DNA from: Prasinococcaceae sp. CCMP 1430
Lineage: Eukaryota > Prasinodermophyta > Palmophyllophyceae > Prasinococcales > Prasinococcaceae
Length of the DNA stretch: 60,426 nt
Assembly: GCA_013416795.1 (NCBI GenBank)
Contig: RQSC01000314.1
Coordinates: 1,333-61,758, forward strand
Direction: 5' to 3'
Made by a program: the position numbers and the translations under genes. Below the pieces are notes generated by a model. That model was not told the DNA's origin, ran no database searches, and saw nothing but the letters and a program-made list of their open reading frames with translations. The stretch's first letter is position 1. Each line of letters starts with the position of its first letter. Below are positions 1-10,700 of this stretch, in pieces.

Positions 1-1644
1 GCGCAGCGCACCGCGCGCGCTGCCACCACCGGCGGCATGAACATCGTGTTCGTGGGCGCCGAGGTCGCGCCGTGGTCGAAGACCGGCGGCCTGGGCGACG
101 TGCTCGGCGGCCTGCCCGCGGCGCTCGCCGCGCGCGGCCACCGCGTGATGACCATCTCGCCGCGCTACGACCAGTACCGCGACGCGTGGGACACGTCCAC
201 CACGTGGACCGCCAAGATGGGCGACGGCGAGACCTCGGGCACCTACTTCCACACGTACAAGCGCGGCGTCGACCGCGTGTTCGTCGACCACCCCAGCTTC
301 CTCGCCAAGGTGTGGGGCAAGACCGGCAGCAAGATCTACGGCAAGAAGCCCGGCGTCGACTACGCCGACAACGAGCTGCGCTTCTCCGTCTTCTGCCAGG
401 CCGCGCTCCAGGCGCCGCTGCTGCTGAACCTCGAGAACAACCCGGCGTTCGGCGGCGCGTACGGCGACGACGTGGTGTTCGTGGCCAACGACTGGCACTC
501 CGCGCTCGTGCCGGCCTACCTCAAGTCCATGTACCAGTCGCAGGGCATCTACAGCCAGGCCAAGGTGGGCTTCTGCACGCACAACATCGCCTACCAGGGC
601 CGCTTCCCGGCCGCGAACTACGGCTTCCTCAACCTGCCCGAGGAGCTCAAGGAGACCTTCGCCTTCGAGTCGGAGGCCGACAGCAAGATCAAGGGCCCCA
701 AGATCAACTGGATGAAGGCCGGCTTCTCCAACAGCGACAAGAACTTCACCGTGTCGCCCAACTACGCCAAGGAGATCACCTCGGGCCCCTCGCTCGGCGT
801 CGAGCTCGACGGCGTCATCACCAAGTCCGGCGGCATCACCGGCATCATCAACGGCATGGACGTCGTGGAGTGGAACCCGGCGACCGACAAGTACCTCGCC
901 GACTCGCCCTACGACGAGACCTGCCCCGAGGTCAAGCAGGAGATCAAGGCGCAGCTGCAGGCCGAGGTCGGCCTGCCGGTCGACCCGACCGTCCCCATGA
1001 TGGTGTTCGTCGGCCGCCTCGAGGAGCAGAAGGGCTACGACATCCTCCACGAGGCCATCCCCAAGGTGCTCGCGAACACCCAGTGCCAGATCATCGTGCT
1101 CGGCACCGGCAAGAAGAAGTACGAGAAGAAGCTCGAGGCCCTCGAGGAGCAGTACCCCGACAACGCCCGCGGCATCGTCAAGTTCAACGTGCCGCTCGCC
1201 CACATGATGACCGCCGGCGCGGACTTCTTCGTGGTGCCCTCGCGCTTCGAGCCGTGCGGCCTCATCCAGCTGCACGCCATGCGCTACGGCACCGTGCCCA
1301 TCGTGGCCACCACCGGCGGCCTGGTCGACACCGTCATCGACGGCGTCACCGGCTTCCACATGGGCGCCATGGACGTCGACTGCGACTCGGTCGCCCCCGC
1401 CGACGTGCAGGCGTGCGCGAGCGCGATGACCCGCGCGGTCGACTACTGCGCCTCCAACCCCGCGGGCATGAGGCAGATGATCTCCACCTGCATGTCGCAG
1501 GACCTCAGCTGGGCGGGCCCCGCGAAGGTGTGGGAGACGGAGCTGCTCGAGATGACCACGGAGGCGTCGAGCTCGGCGCCGGGCATGGACCTGATCGAGT
1601 GCCCCAAGTCGGCCAAGCTGCCCGCCAACGCCGCCGCGCCCTAA
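1..1644 (+). CDS. GBSS: Granule-bound starch synthase (5' partial)
   Basis: ADP-glucose-dependent alpha-1,4-glucan synthase of family GT5, which in plants and green algae sits on starch granules in the plastid and makes amylose. The frame is open to the window edge: twelve codons rich in Ala, Arg and Thr precede the Met at 37, as expected for the end of a transit peptide, so the gene starts outside the window. From that Met the catalytic part is seen in order: KTGGLGDV (residues 15-22, the KxGGL ADP-glucose site), the Rossmann N-domain, [10 protein letters not shown] opening the C-domain, then SRFEPCGL and TTGGLVDTV near the C-terminus. The roughly 535 residues match the mature length of the family. 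No intron is seen. GBSS is preferred over soluble starch synthases because no N-terminal extension domain lies between the transit-like part and KTGGL. It is convergent with the next gene. Confidence 0.93.
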   Translation, partial: AQRTARAATTGGMNIVFVGAEVAPWSKTGGLGDVLGGLPAALAARGHRVMTISPRYDQYRDAWDTSTTWTAKMGDGETSGTYFHTYKRGVDRVFVDHPSFLAKVWGKTGSKIYGKKPGVDYADNELRFSVFCQAALQAPLLLNLENNPAFGGAYGDDVVFVANDWHSALVPAYLKSMYQSQGIYSQAKVGFCTHNIAYQGRFPAANYGFLNLPEELKETFAFESEADSKIKGPKINWMKAGFSNSDKNFTVSPNYAKEITSGPSLGVELDGVITKSGGITGIINGMDVVEWNPATDKYLADSPYDETCPEVKQEIKAQLQAEVGLPVDPTVPMMVFVGRLEEQKGYDILHEAIPKVLANTQCQIIVLGTGKKKYEKKLEALEEQYPDNARGIVKFNVPLAHMMTAGADFFVVPSRFEPCGLIQLHAMRYGTVPIVATTGGLVDTVIDGVTGFHMGAMDVDCDSVAPADVQACASAMTRAVDYCASNPAGMRQMISTCMSQDLSWAGPAKVWETELLEMTTEASSSAPGMDLIECPKSAKLPANAAAP

Positions 1645-2034
1645 ATTGGCCTAGCGGCGCGGGTGCCGGCGAACGCATGCTTTGCTACGATACACGAGGG
1701 GTCAGGGGGTGCGAGAGGAGGCCCACTGACCGCGTGCTCGATACGATAGACTGCTGTAAATTTGAGAGTGAAGGTCGCTTTGTGACGACTCTGGTCGACG
1801 GTGGCGGCGCATGCGCGCGCGTGCGCGCGCGCTTTCGTCCTTGCCTGCGCATTTGGCATGAGTGGGCCGGGCGCGCGCGGGGGGCGGCGGGGAGGTGCTG
1901 CCCGAGTCTCGCCTCGATGACCTCGAAAGTCGTCCAAAAATGTGGCAGCTTTACGCACCGCGGCTGGGCGCGGCGGAGCTGGCGCGGAGAGGGAGGGAGG
2001 GGCTAAGGCGGCGAAAGCTTGCGCGAGCTCCGGC

Positions 2035-2117
2035 TTACGAGCTCAGCACGAAGTCCTGGCACGCGGTGCACCCTGGTGTGAGGCGCGGGGAAACGGGGGG
2101 GGGGGGGGGGGGGGAAA

Positions 2118-2167
<50 letters not shown>

Positions 2168-2780
2168 CGCGGAAAGTGGGCGCCAAACCAGTCAGCACCC
2201 ACGAGCGCATGGTTGGTGGGTGCACCCGCACGCCGCGTGTGCGCGCAGGCGGGGGCAGTGGGCGGGTACGGGGATCAGGTAGGAGGGCGCGTGTCCGCCT
2301 GCGCACATGTGCCGCGCATGCGCGCTATCTCTCTCACAGTACAGCGACGCCCATGCGATGCCGAGCGCCTTCAAGAAGGTGAAGACGCCCCCCGACACTT
2401 GCCTCGGAATGCCGTACTCCTCGTAGCCGAACGCGCTCAGGATGGACGCGACGACGAGTAGGATGATCTGAAAGTCGCCGCTCATTGCGGGGTCCACCGC
2501 CCACACCTGCGCGCGCGGGGGGGTGCGCGCGCGTCAGCGCCTCGTGCGCGCCGCGACCGCGCTCGTGCGCGCAGGCTCGCGCTGGCGGGCGCGCGCTCGC
2601 GCCGGCCGTTGCACGCCCCCCCACCTTGAAGTCGGCGTACGAGCCGGGGACGACGATGATGCCATCCTGGCGCACCCACGAGCCATTTTCGTTCTTGTAC
2701 TCACTCGCGCCGCGCTGCACCTCGACCTTCTTGGTGCGACGGTCGGCGAGCCTCGCCTCGCGCTTGCACCTCGCGATCTT
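2035..2780 (-). CDS. Small plastid-like membrane protein, unknown function (start unresolved)
   Basis: Not recognised. Three exons can be read on the minus strand: about 2780-2625, 2506-2338 and 2072-2035 (stop TAA). Both introns follow GT-AG and keep the frame: the first (118 nt) starts GTGGGG and ends GCGCAG, the second (265 nt) starts GTGAGA and ends CACCAG. The join gives a basic region (RRTKKVEVQRG), then NGSWVRQDGIIVVPGSYADFK, a hydrophobic helix (FQIILLVVASILSAFGYEEY), a second hydrophobic stretch (GVFTFLKALGIAWASLYW) and a short tail CTACQDFVLSS. The second intron contains the long poly-G tract of the plus strand, which on this strand is poly-C just before the acceptor. The first exon is uncertain: an Ala/Arg-rich transit-like stretch with an ATG lies near 2960, but I see no clear donor linking it. 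Confidence 0.55.
2095..2167. repeat. Long poly-G tract (poly-C in the intron of the minus-strand gene)
   Basis: Twenty G (2095-2114), AAA (2115-2117), then about fifty consecutive G to 2167. It lies inside the 265-nt intron 2 of the minus-strand gene at 2035-2780, where it acts as the pyrimidine-rich stretch before the 3' splice site. Its true length is doubtful because homopolymers are poorly resolved by sequencing. Confidence 0.95.
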
Positions 2781-3059
2781 CGCGCGGCGGTGGTTGGGGA
2801 AATGGTGGACGGACGGGCCAGGTTGGGCGGGGCGGCGCGCGAGGCGTCAGCGCGAGGAGCTCGCCTGCGCGCGCCCCGGCGCCCGCGCGCGAGCCCATGC
2901 CCCGCGACCGGATTGGGCGATCATCGCGGGAGCCCCCACCGCCCGCGCCGCGCGCGCCACCGCCATCCCTGCGGGCGAACGCCGAGGCTCGCAGCGCACG
3001 CCCCACCCCGCGCGCGCGCGCGCGCCGTGTGTGTGGCACACGGTGCGGATCGCGCATAT

Positions 3060-3380
3060 CCGCACACTCGCACGCCGCACATCAAATCGCATGCTGAGAA
3101 GGAACCGCAACCCCCACATCAAACGACGTGTAATAAAACCCTATCATTATCACCTCAATATCCTCAACCCAAACATCCTTCCCACCCGTCAAATCGAACC
3201 CAGCAGGCACCCAACAGACCAACTCCAAGGCACACACAGTCAGTCTTGTGTGTGTACTGCTTTTACGTGCACACGAGGACCCTAATAACACATTTGACCG
3301 AATATCTGCAACCTAAACCTCCGTTCCACGCACGCGCTGTATCAAATCGAATCCAGAGAGGTCCGGCACGTCAAACGCCG
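3060..3380. promoter_or_regulatory. AT-richer divergent intergenic island with telo-box-like motif
   Basis: Between the minus-strand membrane protein and the plus-strand RING/TRAF gene the base composition falls sharply from the GC-rich surroundings. It contains AAAACCCTAT at 3135-3144, a near match to the AAACCCTA motif that recurs at other gene starts in this window. No convincing ORF lies here. I read it as a shared upstream region; no transcription start can be assigned. Confidence 0.5.
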
Positions 3381-3657
3381 TGCGAAAAGGTGTTAACGTT
3401 CCCCGACGCCACCCCCCCCCCCCCGGCTGGGCCGCGGCGCGCGTCTCCCTTGGGCGTGGGCGAGGGGTACGCCAGGGGAGGGAGGGCGGGAGGGAGGGTG
3501 GGTGCCCCGGTGGGGAAGTTCTTGCTGCGGTTGCGGGGCTTGGGTCGGACAGCGGCCAGGCGGCCGCCAGAGCCGCGCGCTCCGGCGCCGCGCGGTGCCG
3601 CGGGCGCGGGGGCGAGGCGTACGGGCTGGCCGGCCCTGCTCCAAAAAACGGCGCGAC

Positions 3658-6161
3658 ATGGTGATGGAGCGGCCGCCGCGCCGGCCGTCGCTGCCGCTGT
3701 ACCACGCCGTGCCGGAGGACGCGCGCGAGGTGCGGCGCGCGCTCGGCGACGCGCCGGCGACGAGCGGGTCGCGGGCGGGTGGACTGCTGCGAGTGAGCCA
3801 GGCGCGCGCGGGCGTGGCCGCCCAGCACGAGGGCGGCGCCGCCGCCAACGACGGCACCGGGGGCGCCGGGGCCGGGCCCGAGTCCGGAGCGTACCTGGGC
3901 AGTCGCCGCGGCGGCGCCCCGACGGTGTTCCCAACGCCACCGCCGGCCGTGCTGCTTTGCGCTGTATGCGAAGATGTCTTCGCGAACCCCGTCATGCTCT
4001 CGTGCGGCCACACCTTCTGCTCGGAGTGCGTGGGCATCGATGCGGGGCAGGGCGCGCGCGAGGCGCCCGCCCGGCTCGCCACCAACACGAGCGCAGGCAT
4101 GCGCAGCGCGGCGGCCATCGCGAGCACCGTCACGCGCGACGGACGAATACGCGAGGGCGACGGCAAGTCGCGCGGAGCGGACGAGCTGGCAGACATGCGC
4201 GCGGCATGCCCGGTGTGCGCGTCGCCCTTCGACCCGTCGTCAGGCGCGGTGCCCGATGCGCCGCGAGCGGACGCAGTCGCCGCGCTCACCATCTTTTGCA
4301 GGCACGCAGTGGAGCGCGTGCGTGACGCCTCCAGCCTCGCGGGCGAAACACGGTACGCCATGCGCATGGCGACGGACGGGTGCCGCCAGACCATCCCCCT
4401 GGGCGAGCGATGGAAACACGAGGAGAGCTGCGACTTTGCGACCGAGCAGTGTGGACTCGTCGACGACACCGACAGAGACGCACCGCGCGCGTGCCCCGTC
4501 GTTGTGCGGCGCTCAGCGATGGCCGCGCACCGCCAGCGATGTGCCTTCGCCAAGCGCCGCTGTCGACGATGCCGCCGGCGCGTGATTGCGCGCCGCATGC
4601 GCGAACATGAGGAGATGTGCGACGTGGTGGAGTGCCCCGAGGGCTGCGGTGCGATGCTGCGCCCGGAGGACATCCAGGCTCACATCGACGGCAGCTGCGA
4701 GGCTGCAACCCAGCGGTGTGACTTCACCGACGACTTCATGCCCGCGCTTGCGACTGCAGAGGTCCGTCTGGTCGCTTCAGCGCCCGCCCGGCAGCTGCAC
4801 GCCCGCAGCGTCCGTCGCGCTGTAGCCTGCTTGGTAGCGTCCCCGTGCTGACGCTGCCCCCGCGCGCTCGCAAGGCGGCCGCGGCCTTTGACGCCGGGGG
4901 GGGCGGCCTAGACGACGGCGGCGCCGACCGACTGCTCAATGCGATGGCCTGCGGGGCGCCGCGCGGGCAGCCCGTGCGCTGTCCGCACCGGTGCCGTCGC
5001 AGCGAGATGAGCGCGCACAGACGAACCTGCGACTTCCGCCCGTTGCGCTGCCCGGACTGCAATGAGACCTTCGCAGCGCGTCGTGGGGAGCAGCACGCGC
5101 GCGAATGCCCTGCCGCGATGGTATCGTGCCACAACTGCGGCGAGCGCCTCAAGCGCGCGCAACTGCGTGCGCATCTGCGGGACGAGTGCGCGAGCCGGTA
5201 CGTAGCGTGCCCTTTCGCAGAGATGGGCTGTCACGCACGCATGCATGCGGCAGATGTCGCCAAACACATCGAGGAGAACGCGGGCAACCATGCAGAGATG
5301 GCCGCGCGCTTTGCGGCAGGCCTTGCTTCGCGAGTGCTCGCGCTGGAGGAGAAGCTCGAAGACACCAGGGGCGAGCTGGCGGCAGAGAGGGCCGCACGAG
5401 CATCCGACGCTGAGGCGGCGCGACGACAGGTCCAAGCGGAGCGCGCTCGGGCCACTGAGGACAGCGCAGCGCTCACTGCTGAGGTGCGCCGACGCGCCTT
5501 CCCCCCCTTCCGGCCAACCTGCCCGAACGCAATTCATCCCACCCACACAGGCGAGCCCCTGTGCTCGCTTCCGCGCCATGCCAGTGCTGTGGTGCCTGCA
5601 CGCGGCTGACTCTGCGTGCGATGTCGACGTCATCGCCGCTGCCGCGCTGCCGCGCTGCCGCACGTAGGTGGACTGGTTGGCCGAGCTGGCGCGCAGCGGT
5701 GCCGAGAATGCAGCCCGCGAAGCGCGACGTCGCCAGCGCGAAGCAGACGAGCACGCGCACAAACTGTACGCTGAGGCCGTCAGCGCCCGGCGGGCTGCGC
5801 AGGACGCCGCCAAGAACCCACTTGCGGACTTGCGGGACGTCCAGGCGGCGCTCGGTGCGTGCACAGCGCCGCGGCGATGTGGCGCTGGGTGCACGCGCCC
5901 TGAGCGCGCTCAGGCTAACGCGCGCGTGCACCACCACGCGCGCTGGCCGGTTGCCTCCCAGGCGACCTCAGACTGCGCGTGGACGAGCACAAGGACGAGG
6001 CGCGAGCGAGCGTGGCCGCGCTGCTCGCCAAAGCGCTGCACGAGCAGCGCTCGGAAACCGAGCTCTTGCGAGGGCGCCTCAGAGCGCTCGAGGACCGAGT
6101 GTCGGAGGACGTCGCTTTGCTCATGTACGGGGCGGGCTCCAAGCCCTCACGCGCCTATTAG
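3658..6161 (+). CDS. RING and TRAF-type zinc-finger protein with coiled coil
   Basis: Four exons, 3658-4761, 4875-5483, 5668-5854 and 5962-6161, join in frame to a 699-residue protein; donors are GTCCGT, GTGCGC and GTGCGT and all acceptors are AG. The N-terminal third holds a RING finger: CAVC (residue 101 on), CGHTFCSEC, and CPVC at 184. About 59 residues are inserted between the third and fourth cysteine pairs, far more than usual. Several Cys/His-rich TRAF-type zinc fingers follow, including CHNCGERLKRAQLRAHLRDEC and CPFAEMGCHARM. The last two exons are Glu/Arg/Ala-rich and should form a coiled coil. The family acts as E3 ubiquitin ligases or scaffolds; catalysis here is inference. No MATH/TRAF-C domain is visible. 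The start is the ATG at 3658; an in-frame extension upstream looks non-coding. Confidence 0.8.
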
Positions 6162-6361
6162 GTGTGCGGCCGCGCCGGCGCCGCGATGGTGCGGATGATG
6201 TCCGGTACTGGACCGTGAGAATGCGGGGTAAATTCTGTGCAACGCTGCGCGTTCGCGCCGGCTGCGGCGATTCTGCACCTCGCGGCCGCGGCGCGTGCAC
6301 GGCTCGCCGCAGGCGTCCCCGTGTCCGCCGCGAGCGCCGGCTCCGCGACCCCGCCCGAGCC

Positions 6362-7447
6362 CTACGTACCCTTGGAGCCCTTCTTCCCCTTGGAGCCCTT
6401 CTTCCCCTTGGAGCTCTTCGTACCCTTTGCGCCCTTGGAGCCCTTTGTAACCTTGGCACTCTTCGTACTCTTCGTACCCGCTGCCGCATCGACGGCCGCC
6501 TGCATGAGCCACCTGTCGCTCTCAGCCTGGCGCTCGAAGGTCTCCATGAGGACCGCGGCCTCGGCTGCACCCCAATCGCGCTTCACCCAGTCCCCGCCGT
6601 CCTCTTTCGTCGAGTCTGCCATCTCAGCCTTGATGAAGACCTCTTGCTCCCTGCCGGCAAGCAGGCGCGCGCGCGCCTGCTCCCACGGCAGCACGTACGG
6701 GTTGGCCTGGGGGCGGCCCTCGCGCACGAGCGCCAGAGCGTCGTCGAGCTCCATGCCGCGCGCGTACGTCAGGTAGCCCAGCACGCAGAGATTGGCCCGA
6801 TTGATACCCGCCGTGCAGTGCACATACACCGGCTTGTCGGACGCCCGCACGAGCGCGTTGAGCGCCCGCACCATGACGGGGAGCATGGCGGCCTGGTCCA
6901 GGCGGTCGAAGTCACGGACCCCCACGCGGTGCATGAGGATGCCCTCCTCCGCGCCCGCCGGGCGCACCTCGTCCTCCCAGTCGATGTCCAGCGCCTCGAG
7001 GCAAAGGTCGCTCTGCAGGCTCAGCACGGCGCCAACGCCCGCCTCGCGCGCCAGACGCGACACGTCGGCGGCCGAGCGCGGGCAGCTGCCAACGAGCACG
7101 GCCGCGTCCGCCGCGTCTGCCGCCACGACAGGGTCCCAGTTCAGCGTCCACTGCCATCGGCCGGGGGGTGGCGGATCGCCGCCGCGCGGTGGGCGCACGC
7201 CCCCCGTCAGGCCGGCCGCCGCGCTCTCCTCCTCGCGTTTCTTGAACCCCGCGGCCTCGTCCGTCTGGGCCTCCGCGACCTCGGTCTCGTCCGCATCGTC
7301 CGCCGCGTCCGCCGCGTCGGTCTCGCCCTTGGTCGCGCGCGGCGCGCGAGGGACCGCCCGCCGGCGCAGGCGCGCGCGGCAGCGCGCGCCGCGCGCGGCG
7401 GCGAGAGCGCCGCCCGCGCCAGCGCCATCAGAGCTCGACCCACCCAA
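6362..7447 (-). CDS. SEX4/LSF2-like glucan phosphatase (dual-specificity phosphatase fold)
   Basis: Intronless frame of 361 codons. The core carries the Cys-based phosphatase loop HCTAGINRA (about residues 209-217, HCxxGxxR) with an upstream VRDFD acid loop, as in the plastid glucan phosphatases SEX4 and LSF2, which remove phosphate from starch so that amylases can act. A WTLNWDPVV start, like the LSF2 glucan-binding start, precedes it; no CBM48 or CBM20 is seen, so LSF2 is the closer match. The C-terminus is an odd Lys/Gly/Ser tail made of repeats of the type KGSKG, encoded by an 18-bp minisatellite. The first codon of the open frame (7447) is TTG. An ATG at 7428 opens a transit-like Ala/Arg peptide in another frame, so a frame break or missed exon near 7320-7430 is likely. 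Other starch genes lie at 1-1644 and 19921-22529. Confidence 0.8.
   Translation of the reverse strand: MGGSSSDGAGAGGALAAARGARCRARLRRRAVPRAPRATKGETDAADAADDADETEVAEAQTDEAAGFKKREEESAAAGLTGGVRPPRGGDPPPPGRWQWTLNWDPVVAADAADAAVLVGSCPRSAADVSRLAREAGVGAVLSLQSDLCLEALDIDWEDEVRPAGAEEGILMHRVGVRDFDRLDQAAMLPVMVRALNALVRASDKPVYVHCTAGINRANLCVLGYLTYARGMELDDALALVREGRPQANPYVLPWEQARARLLAGREQEVFIKAEMADSTKEDGGDWVKRDWGAAEAAVLMETFERQAESDRWLMQAAVDAAAGTKSTKSAKVTKGSKGAKGTKSSKGKKGSKGKKGSKGT
6364..6480. repeat. 18-bp minisatellite encoding a Lys/Gly tail
   Basis: Imperfect tandem copies of CTTGGAGCCCTTCTTCCC and variants on the plus strand. Read on the minus strand they encode the KGSKGKKGSKG-like C-terminus of the phosphatase gene. 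All copies stay in frame. Confidence 0.85.
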
Positions 7448-7594
7448 CCTCTCTGCCCGCTCAACCGCTCCTCCCTCCCCCTACCACAGGCACTCGCGCC
7501 TTGCGTGCGCAGTGTGGCGCGGGCCGGGGGCGCAACTTGCGCGTGTGCGCTGCGCGCGGCGGCTGGGATATTTTTCGCCTGTGGACCCTATCAT

Positions 7595-7607
7595 ATAAAC
7601 CCTAACT
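7595..7607. promoter_or_regulatory. Telo-box-like motif ATAAACCCTAACT
   Basis: Lies in an AT-richer gap between the receptor cyclase stop (7744) and the phosphatase gene start on the minus strand, about 150 bp upstream of the latter. It matches the AAACCCTAA telo-box known from plant promoters. Its role here is inferred from recurrence. Confidence 0.45.
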
Positions 7608-7743
7608 GTACAACCCAAATTACAGAATGCCGGGCACAGTCCGTGCGCGGTACTAAGAAGCTTCTTCCTGTGCACCTACAGCTACGCGCGGTGCGTCGGT
7701 GCGAGCGAACGTGCGCGTTGCTTACTGCGGCACCCGACAACGC

Positions 7744-10700
7744 TCACGGTCGGGAGGTGTCGCTGTGCATCGAGTCGTACTTGCGCAGGGCGCGCGACTT
7801 GACGCCCGATAGGAGCTTGCTCATGTCCTTGTGTGAGCCGCTGCCAACCCCGGCGCCGAACAATTCGAGCGGATCCCTGCTGATCTCCACCTCGGACCCG
7901 GCCGCCTCGCCGAAGCTGTTGCCGCCGGCGCTCCCCTTGCTTAGGGTGCTCGAGTACGTGGGCACGACGTGGCGCACCTTGGCGGCCACCCAGCCCTTGG
8001 GCCGCCCGAAGTCAGCGGCGGGGGCTTCCGCGAGCTGCACCTGCACGAGCATCTTATCGCCGGTGACGCCCTTCAGCACGCACGCGCCGATGTTGCGAAG
8101 GCGCAGCGCGGGCAGTGCGACGCTGCCGTCGCTCGCAGCAATCGCCGCGCAAGTGCACTCGCCTGTGGCGTCCCACTTGAGCGTAACGGGCAGCACTGAC
8201 TCGTCGGTGAACGTCATCTCGGCGACTGCCTGCCCCGGTTGGGCTTGCCCCATGGTGCGCGCCGCCAAGTTGGCAGTGGCGCCAAAGTAGTCCGCGCGGC
8301 CGGTGGCTAGGGGTTTCCGGAAGACGTCAGCGCCGTGCGCCATGCCAATCTGCACGCTGACGAGCGCGCCCATGCCATTGGGGTCGTCGCGCGTGGCGAG
8401 GAGATGCTCCGAAAGGCTCGCGCCGAACGCCAGGGCGGCGTGCATGCTCTGAAAGGCGACGGTAAACTTGCCCATTTCGGGCATCTTGCACTCATAGCCG
8501 CCGAAATGAGCCAGCGCTTCGCGACAAACCGCCTCCCAGTGATGCATGGCCGCCAGGCCCTCGGTGGAGCCCGCGGCGGCGCTCTTGGTGTTCTGCGTGC
8601 TGTGCGAGATGGATGCCCCGGCGAGCTGCGCCCTGCAAAAGACGATAGTGACGCCCGTTTCAGGAACCGGCGACTGGTAATAGCTGGGGGACACCATCGT
8701 CGTCAGCCGCGGCGGGGGAAACTTGCGACCGGCCGCTGCGGCAGGTGACACCTCAATGAGCGCCACGGCCCTCGGGAGCTCGCTATCCTCGCGAGGATGA
8801 TTGTTCATGACTAGCCTACCGCCCTCATCAATGTGCACGCTCAGGCTGGCACCGCGCACCCCCGGACCCGCCAGGCTGTGCACGACAGCTGGGGCCGAGG
8901 ACTCGAGCAGATGGTCACCGAGGGAAACCACCATCGTACGCGGTGCAAGACCGTAGCGCTGGGCCTGTTTCCACGCAGCCTCGCTGACGACGGTCTGGCC
9001 GCCCCATGCGCAGCGCGCAAGCGCGATCGCAGCGCGCACGCCGCTGCCGCTAATTATGCGGCGCGTAGCCGCGCTCGACGCCTGCGCCGAGTCGGCAAAT
9101 GAGGGCACTGTGAAGGAGTCACCGCCGCTCGTGCCCGAGCCGAAGGTGGCACCACCCAACACGCGGCCAGAGGCAGTGCGGGCGTAGCCTGCGGGCTGCG
9201 GGAGGCCGGTGCTGTCGCCGGCGGTGCTGTCGCCATCACGGCCACCGTTGCCAACAGAAATGCGCACTTCATGCGTCCCAACGTCACTCAGCCCTGCGCC
9301 TTCGTCGCTGACCTCGGTCAGGGACGAGGGGTAGCCTCGCCCTCCGTGCGAGCCCTTGCCTGGCTTGCGCTCGAGTATCTTGAGACTCATGTCGGGCGCG
9401 GCGTGCACTGCAAGTGCAAAGCGTGGCCCCGGCTGCGAGAGCGCGCTGCGCGCCTCCCCAAACGAAGTCACGCCCAGGAAGTAGGGCCACGCGGCGAATG
9501 TGAGCGCGAGCTGCAAGGCGCTGGCACACGCCACCGCCGCCGCAGGACAAGCAAAGCCCACGAGCACGACGCCACGCAGCGCAAGGCCGCCATCGTCGCT
9601 CACATATCCTCCGAACTGCTGCGCAACAGAACACAGAATTTCGTGCGCCAACACGGCGAGCCCCTCAGGCACGTGGTCGGGGGACTCGCCGAGGGGCGAG
9701 TCCGCGCACAACCGCAGCGCGCACACGGCGCGCACTGGGTACGAGCGCATCGCGCCGTCGCCGTTCATCGCGTCACTGGTATCGTCGGTGCCCTCCTTGT
9801 CGCGCGCGTCCGCGTCGAGCGTGGCCGCGCTGCGATAGTTGGCGTGTAGCACCAGCAAGTTCAGCGTGGGCGGCTCGGTCGACACGCGCCGCACGTTGGG
9901 GAAGCGCGGGGCGAAGGTGCGCCACGGAATGGGGCTTCCCCAGTACGGATGTGCCGTGTACAAGCATGTCGCGCCGGGCGTAGTGTCCACCTTACTTGAA
10001 GTGTCCGGGGGCTTGTCCGCGCCAGTCTGTAGAACGCGGCCCTCAAAGGCCCCAACGCACTCAATGGTGGGGTTGCCTGCGACATGCATGGCGCCTGCGA
10101 GCGCTTTTGCGGTAGCGTGCGTGAGCAACACCTGGCCGCCGTGAGCCATATCGCCTACGGCGCGCGCGAGCTCGAAGCCAGGACCCTTGAACACCAGATG
10201 ACGGCTCATGTCATGGAGCTTGGCCTCGTACTCGTCGGCCTCGGCGAGGTGTACGCCCATGCGCACGCGAGGACCAGAGAACATGAGCGCTCCGTCTGGC
10301 GAGCGAACTTGCTCGCACGAGGGCAGTTGCAGCACCCTGTCTGGCCAGCGAGCCAGCAGGAGCTTCTCCTGCACATCGACGCAAAAGCGGACTGCAACTG
10401 CCGCTGAAGGGAACGCAATCTCAAAGCTGTCTCCCTGCGTGGCCATTTCTGTGCCGCCCAGCTCGTCGAGGGCTGCGCGCACGATGCGATCGTGCGTGTC
10501 CTGCACCATGCGGTACGCGGCAGCGTCCTCAACACTCATCGCTGTCGAGCCCTCCAGGTCCGTCACCACGAAAGCCACCGGGTCACCCTGGCGTGGCACG
10601 TAGCGTGCCGACGTCAGTGCGCTGTATCCGTCGTCTGACACCTGCGACACCTGTAGCGCGTGCTGGCGCGGGCCGGCAGCGTGCGCGTCGGCTTCCTTCC

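Noticed and set aside
72-2006. Long overlapping Arg-rich frame across the starch synthase gene
   Set aside because: It is a shadow of the starch synthase coding strand; high GC removes stop codons from all frames, and it has no family resemblance.
2523-4325. A 600-codon plus-strand frame over the intergenic region and RING gene
   Set aside because: Composition is Arg/Ala/Pro-rich and it overlaps supported exons of two genes in other frames.
5561-8290. A 909-codon plus-strand frame opposite the phosphatase and receptor cyclase
   Set aside because: It is antisense to the well-supported phosphatase and cyclase genes and shows no domain.
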